A stretch of DNA of 64,000 nucleotides. Origin: Pholis gunnellus. Taxonomy: Eukaryota; Chordata; Actinopteri; Perciformes; Pholidae. The notes under the pieces are model-generated. The model saw only the letters and a program-made list of their open reading frames with translations. It did not search any database and was not told where the DNA came from. The translations under genes were made by a program, and so were the position numbers. The DNA is taken from NCBI GenBank assembly GCA_910591455.2, contig OU342811.1:7606947-7670946 (forward strand), given 5' to 3'. Below are positions 38,110 to 50,989 of this stretch, in pieces. The first letter of the stretch is position 1. Every line of letters begins with the position of its first letter.

Positions 38110-38804
38110 GTAAGTCATGAGATTTACTAGCGGCTGCGGTGAGGGCTAGGGGCGCCCACAGAAGAGGCATTTTACTTGCCCCGGGCAATCGGGCAATCCT
38201 CATTGTTGAGCCCTGGAGAAGAAGCCTGGACAGTCCAGATTTAAGAGTCCTGAGAGTCGGCTGCATTACCGTTAAAGGTGCCCCGTGGAGTTGTCTTGTA
38301 AACAAAAAGTTATCTTTACATTCAGTGTTTCTGTATCCTTGAGGTCTAACAAACGGGCCAAGTCCACGTCCTTCCTCATGAAACATCGGCCTTTACACCA
38401 TCTTCATTGGCATGAGGAAAATAAAGGCAAAGTGCAAACAGTGCAATGCAGTTGATGGCAAGTTACAACTAAAGATCAGCCAGTGGGCAGTACGCTTCTG
38501 CAACATATTTTAGGTATAAAGAGAGGAATCATACCCAGAGGCGGGTTTGTTTTGATGCCTTCTATTTCTGTTGGGGGGTTTAAGTTTCAGTTAAGATCCT
38601 TAAATGTTGACTTTATTAATTCACACACAAACTATATGCTTTGGCTACGTACTGTACGGTTTTAATAGGTGATTTAAAGTGAGCTGTTGTGTGGTAACTA
38701 CAGCCCAAAGAAGAGTTAAATTCAAGCCACGTTGATTATATTGACTTTTTCATCTAATGTAATCACCCTAATGTTTTGGTCTAATGCATTTTGTAATCTT
38801 AGGC

Positions 38805-39500
38805 GAGGCAAGTTTATTTAGCACAGTTCAACAACAAGGCAATTCAAAGTGCTTAACATAAAACATTAAAAGCATTGAGACAAAGTGCAAAAGAAAGACA
38901 CCACAAAAGGACATTCAAATACAATTAGAAATCAGTCATTAAAGAGCGAAGAGAATGGAAAATATGAAGAAGCTAAAATAGATTATGGCAGGTATCACAT
39001 GCAGGAATACAAGTTACAGTGCAGCGTGAGACATTGATCATTTGATTTGATCAAAGGCAGCGCGTCAAAACAAAAAAGTAATCTGCCTTGATTTAAATGA
39101 ACTGTGAGTTGCAGCTAAACTGCAGTTTTCTGGGTGTTTTCGGTCCAGATATATGGTGCATAGAAAGTGAACACTGCTTCTCCATGTATAGTTCTGACTC
39201 TGGGGGCAGGAAGCAGACCTGAGAGGTGAGGATGGAGAAGATCACAACTGTATTTTGGCCTAAAAGCATGCTTTGAAAAATAGTATGAACCAAGAACTTT
39301 ATGAACCAGCAGCAGTATTTTAAAAGCACTTCTTTTCCATACAGCAAGCCAGTGGAAAGACCTCAGTACTGGAGGGTTTCTTTTGAGTTTTCTTGGTTTT
39401 AGCGAGGAATCCGTTCTGAATCAGCTGCAGTTGTCGAATCGATTTTTTAGGGAGACCTGTAAAGACTACTGAAAATACATGCATGGACTAAGTCCTTTTG
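38805..39500. repeat. dispersed teleost repeat, class unknown
   Basis: The stretch starts with GGCAAGTTTATTTA and a segment on TTCAACAACAAGGCAATTCA and continues to a segment near 39418-39480 containing AGGGAGACCTGTAAAGACTA. Both ends match my memory of a very common fish interspersed repeat that often appears in mRNA tails. I could not identify terminal repeats or a reverse-transcriptase frame, so I leave the class open. Confidence 0.5.
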
Positions 39501-39802
39501 TAATTGGCTAAATGTGGCTGTTGAGTTTAGGATAAAGATTTCTATTTGCTTCAATAATTTTTATCGGTGCATCATAATCATATTTACCAAAACAAATACC
39601 AATAATTTGTTCATTACAGTTAATGATGATGTATTTTCTTAAATAATGTAAAATGTAAATCCACAATTGAGTTGCTAATGTCAACCAGCAAGTAGCCTCA
39701 CTGTATTCTCAGAAGAGATGAAGGCACGTCATCACCAATTCAACCAAATCAACAAACTATTACTATGGAAACAGCTTATTGTTATCATGTCAAATTCATC
39801 AC

Positions 39803-40020
39803 CATAAGCGGATGTTTATTAAACAAATTTTATTTAATTTTTTCCTTTATTTCACATGCAGATTACCATCAAATTGACATTTTTATATTTATTAGATGTA
39901 TACAAAGTTATTAAAGGGACAGCATCGCTATTTACAAACGACCCCGAATGAACACTTACTATAACCGCATTTGTATAGGAATGATTCTTCGGCGTTTTGA
40001 TTCATGCAAGCGTCGAACTG
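39803..40020 (+). repeat. dispersed repeat, copy A (partner at 50990)
   Basis: The block 39803-39938 aligns with 50990-51120 in the same orientation. Shared landmarks include ATAAGCGGATG, CCTTTATTT, CATGCAGATTACCATC, AATTGACATTT and GGACAGC(A/T)TCGCT. A second matching patch (39966-40015) pairs with about 51567-51615 (GCATTTGTATAG). No coding potential was seen, and the family was not recognised. Confidence 0.55.
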
Positions 40021-41380
40021 TAGATCATTACATCATCGCCACAGATGCACCATGGGACATTACAACATAATACTGTGGCTGAGCGTGTAACATAGAAACT
40101 CACAGCTACATTTCAGTGGTTTTCAAGCGAGAGTCTTAAAAAGTGATCTCTGTCACAACGCCGTCCCATTTTTATGAAAGCAATTTTTAGAAGGTGAAGG
40201 GAGATTGCACAGGTTTACTATACCGTACTTTACTATAGTTACCATGGCAACATGTGCCCTTTGATTTGAGCGGGGGGGGAATCGGGTCACACGGTAGCTG
40301 TGTTAGACGCAACCTTTACTTCACAACAAATCTAATAGTTGGTTTTGATCTCGCCGACCTGTCACTCAGTGCGCATCTCTGCTTCTTAACTTCATTGTCT
40401 GCATTCAGGCGGGTATCAACATAATTGCATGAATTTTAGTCGGTACTGAAAGCATCTTGGCTAATTTACAGAGACGGCAGCATCAAAGCACAGGCTTTTA
40501 AACGACCATCTGTGCCTTCACTTTTTCTCTCTGCCTTCAGCATGTCATCAGGGGATTTCTCACTTTGTACCGCTGCTATTTCATTGTTTAATGAAGTTGG
40601 GGAAAAGACTGATAAGTGGGAGTATATAACATCAGGATGCACTAATAATAGCATGTTATAGAGAGCATGTCATTTTCAGATATATTGAACGATTCTGTAA
40701 AACATGGGAGAGACATGTCTATCTGACAGCGGATAGATTGACTTTGAAGTGCATAGCTGACAGTGTTAGTATGTGATACGTTATGATGACATCTGATATT
40801 CTAACTCGTTGTTACCAGAAGAAAACAAACCTGGGCATAAATATCTGTGATTTTCTTTTGGTTTGTAGTCTGAGACTCGCTGGAGCTCAGCTAGCCAATC
40901 ATCCGCAGACCTACACTATTTATGTTCCTTATTGTGTACTATCAGATCCTGTTAGTGCTCGTCTGTATACTGCTTTAAAGCGTAGCTGGTGCCTCAGTTA
41001 GATTTTAAGTTAACAGGTATCTTTGGCAACCATGCACAAGTGGGTTGATTAACTGCGCTAACCTGAGCTGTAGACAACAATGAGCCTTGAGACAGTGCCC
41101 TCGTGTGCGTGATTGTATACTCATTAAATCTCGAAATTCATCAGAGGTCGCTCAATACTAGAGGGACACACGTGTCTGCAGTTTCCTGTGAATAGGGACA
41201 AATTCAAGAGCCTGTTTGTGCACATAAGTGAACCATCCTGTATGTAATTGTGATGTACGTGATACTGAACACACCACATGTTTGTGGGGATCCAAACGCA
41301 GCCTTAAAAGAAGGCTCAGCCAACACAGAGAAATAAAACAGAAGGGTATTTCTTCAATCGAGAATGAATTGATTTATTCA

Positions 41381-41401
41381 TATATATATATATATATATA
41401 T
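41381..41401. repeat. (TA)n microsatellite
   Basis: About ten TA units. Confidence 0.92.
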
Positions 41402-42048
41402 TCTCCGAGGAAAGTAATTGTTCAAGACCGTAAAACAATTGGATGTTTTTTGGGGGGGGCTGTACGTTTCTTGCAGACTCAGGTGTCATGCTGTAAATGT
41501 GTTTCATTTTAATTACAACAAATATGCGGCTGCAAAATGTAATTCATGTCGGGCTACGTTGCATAATCTACAAATTGGGCGTCGAAATGTATTGAACATG
41601 CGTTCAGATGTAGCCCCGCAAGCCATTTTAGAGCCAGTCATTTCCCCACATTGCATGACCTGTCTGGCCCCCCTTATCCGGTAGGAGAGCTGGAATAAAA
41701 CAGAACCCGTACAGAAGGTTAAGCAAGCTTTTTGAAGGATTAGGACCCCAACACACAGAGCTGGCAGTCGGCTATTCAGGTGCAGCTGCCCCATTACTTA
41801 ATTGTCACCTACAGTATATTGTTGGTAGGTGGATATTCTTGGGTGAAATGGCGTGTGTTAAACATTAAACAACAGTGTTAGTTCATTACTAGTGTTGCAC
41901 GGTATATGAATAATAGAAAGGTACCCTGCTGTTACAAATGGCATTATGCCCCATTTTATTAGTACCAGTACTTTAAAAATGACGGTGTTTTAATAAGAGC
42001 TGTAGGATATTTCCTATGAGTTCCATTGATGTACGAAAGCCAGGAGGA

Positions 42049-42089
42049 GTGTGTGTGTGTGTGTGTGTGTGAGGGTGTGTGTGTGTGTG
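42049..42089. repeat. (GT)n microsatellite with GAGG interruption
   Basis: Two GT blocks of about 11 and 9 units. Confidence 0.95.
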
Positions 42090-42534
42090 CAGAGCTCTGC
42101 TGTAGAGGACAGCATTGGGATTGGGATGTTGCAGGAGTGCATGGTTTCAGAATTGCTGCGTGTGGGAGCAAGTGGATAGAAAACAAACTGTGGGTCCCAG
42201 GATATAGCTATCAGTGTCGAGATAGGCAGGGTCTCAATAGAAGCAATCATTTCTAACCGTGACAATACTGTTCATTACTTATTTTACAGCATAAGATTGT
42301 CTCCAAAAAAATACCTACCCAGAGCAGGATGTAATGAGTCTGGCTATTTACACGAGTACAAAAAAAAAAGTCTTTCCAGCTCGCAAGAAAAAGAGCTGAC
42401 ACGGCTCCAGAGACGGATGGCTGGCCGGTTAGCTCGGTAGCTCGTCCTCCTCCATAGCGGCGGGCGGGCGGGGAGTGAGGGAGAGTCGCTGTTCGACCCA
42501 GCTGACCACCGGCACGCTGTTCAGCTCATTTTCT

Positions 42535-42642
42535 GTAAGCGGTGTAGCATTAAAGCACGGCGGAACTAGCAAGCTAGCTAACTAAGCCGGCTGTCTGGCC
42601 CGCTCGTTAATTCCACCCATGCTTTAATGCTACACCGGTTAC
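42535..42642. repeat. strong inverted repeat (hairpin), 23-bp arms
   Basis: The left arm GTAAGCGGTGTAGCATTAAA..GCA (42535-42557) pairs with the right arm TGCTTTAATGCTACACCGGTTAC (42620-42642) with a single mismatch over 23 bp. Pairing continues imperfectly inward for about 12 bp (ACGGCGGAACT against GTTAATTCCACC). The loop is rich in GCTAGC. The flank 42400-42540 is unusually GC-rich. It looks like the palindromic core of a MITE or foldback element. Confidence 0.7.
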
Positions 42643-44374
42643 TGGAAACAAAAAGCTGCACCAAGTTGTCAGACATCAGGCGCTGTGAGAAGATGGATGA
42701 AGCATTAAGGTGTTAAATCTTCTTATTGAGTCCCTCTACGCTCCGTAACTTTACTACTTCACTGCTCGTTTTTTGGTTCAGCTACAACAAGACCTCACCT
42801 CGTCGACTTGTAATAAGTCGGTTCAGAAGTTAGCCCGCTACAGCGGTCGGTATTCATAAAAGCAGGTGCTGCTCTGATTTGAATGGGAATATTCATTCTA
42901 CTCCTGTTCTATTTCTTTGGGCACAACACCATGTTCAATAAGTCTTGTTTTTGCACTGATGCAAGAGTTAGAGTTAAAAAAACCAAACAAAAGAAAGATA
43001 AACACGCCTTCAGTTTACCTTGCAGAAACTAGTAAATAACACATGTACTCAGATCCCTGAGGAAGATGCAACACTCTGAGAAGTGGGAGGCAGCGCGAGT
43101 AAGTGACAAACAGTAGGAGAGTGAGTGGTGCATCTTCTCTGGGGAATGTCTTTTGGCTCAACAAGGTGAGCGAGCACGCTGCCTCAGATTGTAGATTCAA
43201 GGAAAACAGTTGAAATAGAAACAATGTACCTGACAGAATGTTCTACTCTTTCAATTAGACCCAAGGAAATGAAAAGTCCGGTTTAATCAAATTCATGTCC
43301 AGAAATGTTTTTGATTAAGTTGTCATATATAAATATCAAAAAACGACCGACAAATCATTTTATAATAAATAATACTCAAATTTGATCATGCGAAATGAAA
43401 CGTATCCCAACCAATCACCAGCTGCTCACTTGATCCAATGAACCGGACTAAAGTGTGCTCCTCGATTAAGCTCAGGTGAGGGTAATCAGGCGCCTGCTGG
43501 AAGTAAACGCGTGTCATTCAAAAGCAGTTGCCGCTCGACGATCTGCTTTTGTCGCGTCGCAGATGGGAATCGAGTAAAATAATCTGCCTGCCACAAAGGT
43601 AACACCTCAGAAGAAGCAAAGCCACTTTAGATGGACTCGTGCTTATCGCCGGCTCAATCGTAACAGGGTCTGTGACGCCTCTCTCTCTGTTAGCCTGGCT
43701 CACTAGTGTCAGCTCTTCTTCACCTTCCTTGGCAGCTTTGTTCAATACTTTATGATGGAGAGATTGATTATTTATCAGAATAAATCAATTATCAGTTAGA
43801 TCCGCTAGACTTCTGTGTATGTGGCACACTTTTTATGATCTCCTTTTTGGCAGTACGACTACGACCTTAAAAGAAAGGGCAGGTGTTTCTGTCCAGGTCT
43901 ACAGCTGCTGTTATCCCTCGTCTGGTTAAAATGTCCTCCCAGCAAAGGTCACAACCTCAACATATCTAGCCGACAACAAAATCAACTACGTACATTTCCA
44001 CATCATTGCAACAATATTTATTGTCCATTTTCAAAGTCTGATTCATGGACTATACAGAAATATTCAACTTGTATGGTACTTATATGAAAATCAAACAGCT
44101 ATCTTTGCCATAGATACAGTTAGTCTCGTCATAATGGGCCTCAAGCCGTAACCACTCGTAAGAACGGATTTGCTTTTAAGTGGTCGAACGAGTGATTTAG
44201 GAGAACTAGAGCCAAATCCACCAATGTCCTCTTATTTTGAGTTTACTCTGACAAACACCAATTAGAGCTTTAGACCTGTTGTAGGAGTTCACGTGCAATT
44301 AGTTGAGTGTTATTCACTATTGTATTGGCTTTAGAAGGTCCCTTAATTCTGCTGCTGACGCTGTTAAAAATGAA

Positions 44375-44530
44375 AGACATTCCTTTTATTGATCTCCAAA
44401 AGCAGGACTTTAATGTAGGACATATGGGGCAGTGCGTACAGCCTTACAGTATACGGCCTTATTGGGCCATTAATTATGCAATTCTCTTGAACGCACGGAC
44501 ATTTACCACTGGCATTAATCTTTAATTAAG
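44375..44530. promoter_or_regulatory. candidate conserved non-coding element in intron 1
   Basis: The stretch contains GGCCATTAATTATGCAATT (44465-44483), a homeodomain/POU-like composite, and TTTAATTAAG. It borders an A-run at 44534-44546. Conservation is untested. Confidence 0.22.
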
Positions 44531-45934
44531 TGTAAAAAAAAAAAAAGGTATGAGAAAGTTAAGATATGAATATGAACGTGTTCTTGCATGAGGTTCAATG
44601 AACCTAAGGCTGAAATACTGATCCACACAAGTTACAACCTCTTTATATCATGTGTAGCCAACGTTTACTGTCTGGTTTATACGTCTGCCCGCTGCAAGCT
44701 GCTGCCTTCACTATTTAGGTTTGACTCAACATGGTCTCTCAGTGACAGAAACAACACGCGGCCGGTCAATTAGACAACACATGTTTGTGTCCAACAAGCA
44801 TGCAGGATGGAAGGACTTTTTCTTCAGGTGTTAACACAACCACTGACCAGTTTTGTCGAATTCTAAACTCAATTTGAATTCCAAATCTCTACAACATGCA
44901 GAGCAAGCCCTGGTATTCGGTGGCCATGTTGTTATCTGGTGCTTGCTTTTAAAAAGCAAAAAGCACACTGTTGCCCTGCCGTAACAAACATGGTGTGGGT
45001 TGTTGGGTGCACCAGCATGACTCAGCCACAGTCAGCTCCAAAGAAACTTTTCATCCAAGGCTTATTGATCGCTTTCACAACTAGAGATAAAGCCTCGGTC
45101 CACTTACTTGCTCATTTAAATATCACATTTCCTATCAATAGCATTATAATGTAAAAAAATATGCTGGTGGAAAAATGTCAATCGATGTTAAACTGACTGT
45201 GTTGAAACAAAGCTGTCCGAGTGTTGTATTGCAATTTGAAATGAGTGTTGTACTTGTGACAGTGGCATGGTGTGCTGTTTCTCACTGGTATCAATTTCTC
45301 TGGACAGTTAGCGTTACTGCTGCCTGCTCTGATCATAGTCTTATTACCAATGCTACCGTCGTCATTAGTCTTGACCTCACATGCACATTTTAGGGCAGTT
45401 TGGGGTCATGGGTTTGTCGCTGTAACCTCAAGTGTTCATAAACATGAGCATTTATATTCGCACTTACTGTACATAAGAACAGAAAGGTTCACCTGCTTAC
45501 ATTTCCTTGTGTTTTGGGGACAACACTTGGATTCACGAGCCATGGTGAACCAGCCGGATGCATCATTTGCATGCCGCTATTCAACCTTTAAATGCTTCAT
45601 GGTAGTGTGCTCAACCGTCTCTCCCTCAGGTCTGTGTAATCCCCTCGGTGGCCTCTGCAGGGAATCCGACGCTAAAATGACTTGACATCCTCGTTATTTC
45701 AAGAAAACAATATAGTGCATTGTTTGGGAGAGAGGAGTGAGTGGAAAAACGCTGAAAGGGTGCATCAGTAACAATAAATCACTTGGTTGGGGTTTTTTTC
45801 AGATGTTTTGTGTTTGGCCAAATCGTTTTTAGTGGTCTCAAAAGACTGGATGGAAGAGAAGACGAGACATTCACACAGACATTGAAAGTCTAACTCAACA
45901 GGAACGTGTTATAGAAAATGTGTTATAACTAAAG

Positions 45935-46439
45935 TTATAACCACTCATACATATTCATTCTGCTTTATAACAGTAAGCATTATTCACATTATATTATTAT
46001 TCATAAGGTCAAGTATGATAATACTTCATAATTGGTCACTCAGACATTGTTTTTTATAATTCCCTGAGTTGCAATACATTAAAATCATTGTTATAATGCA
46101 ATATGATGTTTATAAGTTACTCAAAGTGGTCATTGTTTTATAAAGTAAAGTACAAAATAATTTTGCAATGTTTTGCATGTTATTCTATCATATAGATTTA
46201 ATATCTTTTAATTTTTTTTCACTTTGCTATAAAGCAAACCACTTAGAATGACTTAAAATCACATTATAATGCACTATAACAGTAATTATAATACATTACA
46301 ATTACAGGAATTATAATTCATTATGATCCTTGCAACTATAAGTTGTATCAAACGTGCCTTTATAAGTCCTTATATAATACCTTATAAAGTGTTATGATTA
46401 TTGTTATTAAGCATTATGAACATTTGTGAGTGCTTATAG
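45935..46439. mobile_element. AT-rich foldback element with long imperfect inverted ends
   Basis: The left end (45936-45966) and the reverse complement of the right end (46409-46439) align at roughly 24 of 31 positions, through a TTATAACCACTCAT-like start. The interior is packed with TTATAA and ATTATAA motifs. There is no reading frame. It resembles the palindromic AT-rich MITEs of fish genomes; the superfamily is unknown. Confidence 0.55.
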
Positions 46440-47084
46440 CCAGACTAAGCAATACAAGATACTATAGGTGGGTTTATACACTTTAGAAAGTGTTAGTGAT
46501 TTTTGTTGTATTTGTTTGTGACGTGGATTTGGCCACACCACAGAATAAGTGTTCCCTTCCCATAATCCCCAGCAGCTGCAGAGATGATGAACACGTCTGT
46601 GGCTTCCTCCTCTCAGTCCAGAACAATTTCTTCCTTCCAGCAGCCTCCGTGTGCATCCCTGCATCAATGCCTGAAACAATAATGGGTTTTAACAACCTCA
46701 CAAAGCATTGCATGAGGATTTAGCTTCATGGACTAGGCCTCAGTTTTTCTGCAGTGCCAATAATTGGTGGACTGCAAACTAATGTCCAGAAGATTTCCCA
46801 AGTAACTTAGATTCAGTTACTTTATAGTAGGGCAGAAGTGTCTGTATGCTCGCAGTCCCTCTTAACCTATTTTCCGACTGATCTCGGCTTGCCCTGAATT
46901 CCTCCACGTGGCTTCACGTGCGCCGCTTCAAACAGTTGCACCTTGCTCGTTGGGCTTTGAAGTGTCAGTGTCTTCTCTGAGGACACATAAGGATTTCAGG
47001 CACACTCACTTCATGCTCACTTCTTCACCGCGACAGCCGTCACATGGCGGCACGTGTAATTTCACCACCGTGAAAAGGTTCTCG

Positions 47085-47205
47085 CTCCACTCAGGTGTGC
47101 TCTATCTCGTGTTGAACACAATAATTGCCTGCGCCGCTCTTCTCTTTGGTAATTGCCTTTTGATTGAGGTCATCAGGACAATTAAAACCACTGAGGGGTG
47201 AAAAG
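47085..47205. promoter_or_regulatory. candidate conserved non-coding element in intron 1
   Basis: Repeated homeodomain-like cores (ATAATTGCC, GTAATTGCC, GACAATTAAAACC) occur within 70 bp, with GGTCATC between them. It sits in otherwise unremarkable DNA. Conservation is untested. Confidence 0.22.
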
Positions 47206-47639
47206 TGGTAGCGAGAGACTTCGAGACAGCTACGCTCGGCGGTAGAAAGGTGGAACAAAAAAACGTACAGGAAAAGATAATTGTGTGTCCGGAGACTCAC
47301 TGAAGTCAGCATAGGGCACCGCACAGAACCCCTGTGTCCACACCGCTTCATCTCAGTGTGTTAATCATTATCTATTTTAAAGGATCTATTGAGGGTGTCG
47401 TCAGGGATCAAGGGAGCGTAATTCTTCGTCTGTCACGTCATCAATTCAATTAGACCTCAGCTCGAGCATCGCAATGACATTGCACTTTTTATGAAAGTGA
47501 ACACAGGGTGAGTATGTCCCTTTTTTGAAAACGCGGTCAAGCGACAACATTGGCAACATCCACTTTCCTTTAAAATCTGGAAAAACACAATTGGTGGTGT
47601 CAGTTTGGGGAAATGTCTCATGGCGAAACGCAACAATAT

Positions 47640-47840
47640 GACGGGAGATATCATCTCCCTTATTTGCGGCGGGGCCCTTTAGACGGATCATTGTAATTTA
47701 TTTTAAACGCTGTGTTCTTAGGAATAAGACGCGTCACTCCGCCAAGTTTTGTCAAAATCGGGTCAGCAGTTTCTGGGATGTCGCTTGTGACGAAGGAGAT
47801 ACGGAGACGAACAAACCGTTCAAATAATGAACAGGAAGCC
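47640..47840 (+). repeat. possible LINE 3'-tail-like repeat
   Basis: The phrase GCCAAGTTTTGTCAAAATCG followed by GGTCAGCAGTTTCTGGGA (47739-47776) resembles the end regions of some interspersed elements in animals. No open frame or terminal repeats were found, so this rests on the phrase alone. Confidence 0.25.
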
Positions 47841-50800
47841 GCCTCTGAACAGTCACACATCGCTCGCCTCACCTGCAGCAGGCGGCTGAATGTCAGGTAC
47901 GAGGACAGAGTTTGAGAATATGCTCTCATCTCCAGGAATTCCTCCTGTTTTGTGTGAATTTTTAAACACTTGTTTTGTGTCAGCAGTGGCCATTCTCTGT
48001 GAATGTGTGCCGGTGAAGCGTGGGCAGGAGTCGTCTCTTCTGTCTCCGCGTGGGAGACGGCGGCGGATCTCTTCTAACACACACTAACTAGTCCGAGGGT
48101 GTGCGAGAACCATATTTTCAGCGGCCGACGTTTTTCTTTGTGGTTTTCTTGTTGTGAAGACGGACGGCAGAGGCTACAAAAAACAAACACACAGCCGTAA
48201 TTGTCTCTGTTTCAAGCGGCGGCAGCGACCGTCCAGTTCACACTTTTGCTCCAATTTGCGAGGTTTCTTGGGCGCGATCTGACACAAACTTGTCGACCCC
48301 CTCTTCGGCTGAATGGACGATCAAGCATCAAAGAGTAGCAGTGAGCAGATACATGAACGCACCAACCGCAAGAAGCTCACTGAGGCTTTAGCACTGACGG
48401 TTATCACACGGCATATTTCCTAAAGACCAAATAATAAAGTGTTTATTCCTCATACTCATTTGGAGAACCATCAGTGACCCTATTTGAATAGACCTCGTCC
48501 CTGGAGTTTGGCTATTGTTATAAGGGGTTACGGTCTGTCTTCACACTCAGTGGAGACTTGTTATGATGCCGTCTCTCTTGGGAATGCTGATAGCCACCAT
48601 TGTTCCTCTCATGTGATTGTATGCCTCAGACAATAACGCAGTGATCAGGAAGACGCACGTTGCTCTCGTTAGGTCGGATGCAGAATGCCGTCACGTCGTT
48701 CTCATCAACGTGACACTGAATAAGACTCCTCAACCTGTTTTAATTTAAGGCTCACTTGTGATTGGTAATATAGCATTCTGAGGATAACCTTTCCAAATAA
48801 ATGAGGGGGAAAAAAATGGCGGAAGGATAAACTGGGCCATAAATAAGTGTTATGCCAATGCCACCTGTAATGAGCAAAATAAATATTCTGCTTCCCCTCA
48901 CCCATCACTGGCTGCCATTATGAATCCACATGTAATGTATTCAGGGTCATATTTCTTCAAGACGCGCTTCGGAGCGCAGAGTTGTCTCCCACATCACTTC
49001 TTAGTTTAAAAAAGAAAAAAAAACAGACGATGCATTTTGTGTCAGTAGATCCGAGGGAACGTTGTCTCCTCCTCGTGATTGGCCTGGTGGTATTCAATGG
49101 AACTGGTCATTAACATCCATCTTAATGTTATGTTTTTTTGTTTATGGGATTTTTTGAGCCTATTAGAAATATAAAAATCTTCGTAAATTAGCAAAAAAAT
49201 AGGTTTTTAATTTAATTTAATAGATGGCGTTCTGAGGCCCATCAGCTGTGTAAACAAGTGTGGAAAAGCAGCTCTTTGATACCACCTGAAGAAGAAATCC
49301 CACCCGAAACAGAGCGTACATTATATTCAGCACATTCAGTGCCTACAAACACAGCGCCTCCCCTTTGCCGCAAGGCTGAGCATCCAGACCTGGATCGTGA
49401 TGTCATCAGGTGACCTTTTTGGAGCTCATCCAGCGAGACTGAATTAATGAGTGATGCTGTGGGCTCAGAGGATTTTCTCTTTTTAAATATTGCATCCAAA
49501 TGAGTTTTATTCCAGCGCCGGGCTTTCAGCTGTGATTCAGAAGACGTCCCCGCGTCCCAGTCACATCACCATGGGTGCTGTCATATCGTCCCGGGATTTG
49601 TGTCATTATTCACTGTCTGTGAAGCAGCTCCAGGATTTGTCTGTTGATGACGTCATCACTACAGTCTGACTCTGCTTTTCAAGGACAGACTGTGGAGGGC
49701 AATATTACCAAAAACATGTTTAGAAGATGCATGAATGTAGATAATGACGCCTAAAATCAGCATATTCTGTTGACATCGATCAAGCGTTGACAATATTGTG
49801 ATAGTCTTGTTGAAGATAGAAGACATCTTTATGTATAGTTATTCTAGAAGGCGGTACAGCACAGCTCTGCAAATCCCCTTCATGTTGAGTGTGTTTGTTG
49901 CAATCAACTGGCTACCTATAGGGCAGTTTAAGTGTGTTTGATAAAAGGTGCGCGTTGCATCCTCTGGGTTTCTGTTCTGGTTGCGTATGTGTGGGGTAGA
50001 TGCAGACATCCACAGGCCTGTCTTTATGCATATCAGAAGGAAGCAGCAACACCAGTGAATGTCTTTGCTTCACGTTGCACTTGTTGACAAACCTGCTTTA
50101 ATGATTTCAAGTTCTCCTCTCATGGAACTTTAAAGTAATTATAATAAACTTGTATGCTAAACCTGAACTTTACCGCGTTGGAAAATAGATTACAAACCAC
50201 TTTAACCATACTTTTGAATTTTTTTTTTTGTCTAAAATGTTATTAAATCCAGTAAAGCAAAAATATGTTTGGTTAAATTCTGCATTTATGGTTATTAGTC
50301 CACATGCCTCTAAGTCTTTAGGAGTGCTACTTGATTACTTCCTGAAAAGACAAAACCATATTTGGCCGACAACAAACCAACAAACTGGAAGCATTTTACA
50401 GTACTTCTTCGTACAACTTGTCCTGCACTTTTTTTCTCTTCACTACAAACAGGCAGTTTCCTTGATTCCTTACTCACACAAAGACCTAGCGCTAAGAACA
50501 GCAACATGTAAACACGACATTAAATGTTTAATGAGTCATTCCCGTTACGCTGCTTCGTTCTCTGTACGAGGCGGTTGCAGGAAATTCTCATCAGTTTTTT
50601 TGCTTCCAGAATTAAGTGCCCGCTCTGTCGGTCCAGGTTTGCATTAATGCAGGACTCCCACCGGCCTTTCTGCTGCCGATGCAGTATTGAGTGGCGTGGG
50701 TATGTTTTAAAAGCCGTGGGCGACGACACTGGGAGTGTAAAGAAAAAAAATAATGAATGCAGCTGAGCTGGACATTGTTTGATATTTAATTGATAAGCTG

Positions 50801-50989
50801 GACATACGCAGAATGTTGAGATGATGGAAAAAAAACAAAGATCTGTGAAAGTCTTGAATTTATTCAGTACAACGAGGTTACAAAATGTCAGCCTAAAATT
50901 ATGCAACAAATGAATTTCACCTCCTGCTGTTTGCCTGCAATTGTTTCTAAATGGTTTTCCAGCGATCACGTCATCCCCGGGCCAATCGA

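Noticed and set aside
44939..45154. frame beginning MVWVVGCTS, suggestive of a THAP domain start
   Set aside because: The remaining Cys/His residues and the Trp of a THAP domain are absent.
50600..50700. zinc-finger-like Cys pattern (KCPLCRSRF)
   Set aside because: The spacing does not fit a known finger over its full length, and the frame has no other support.
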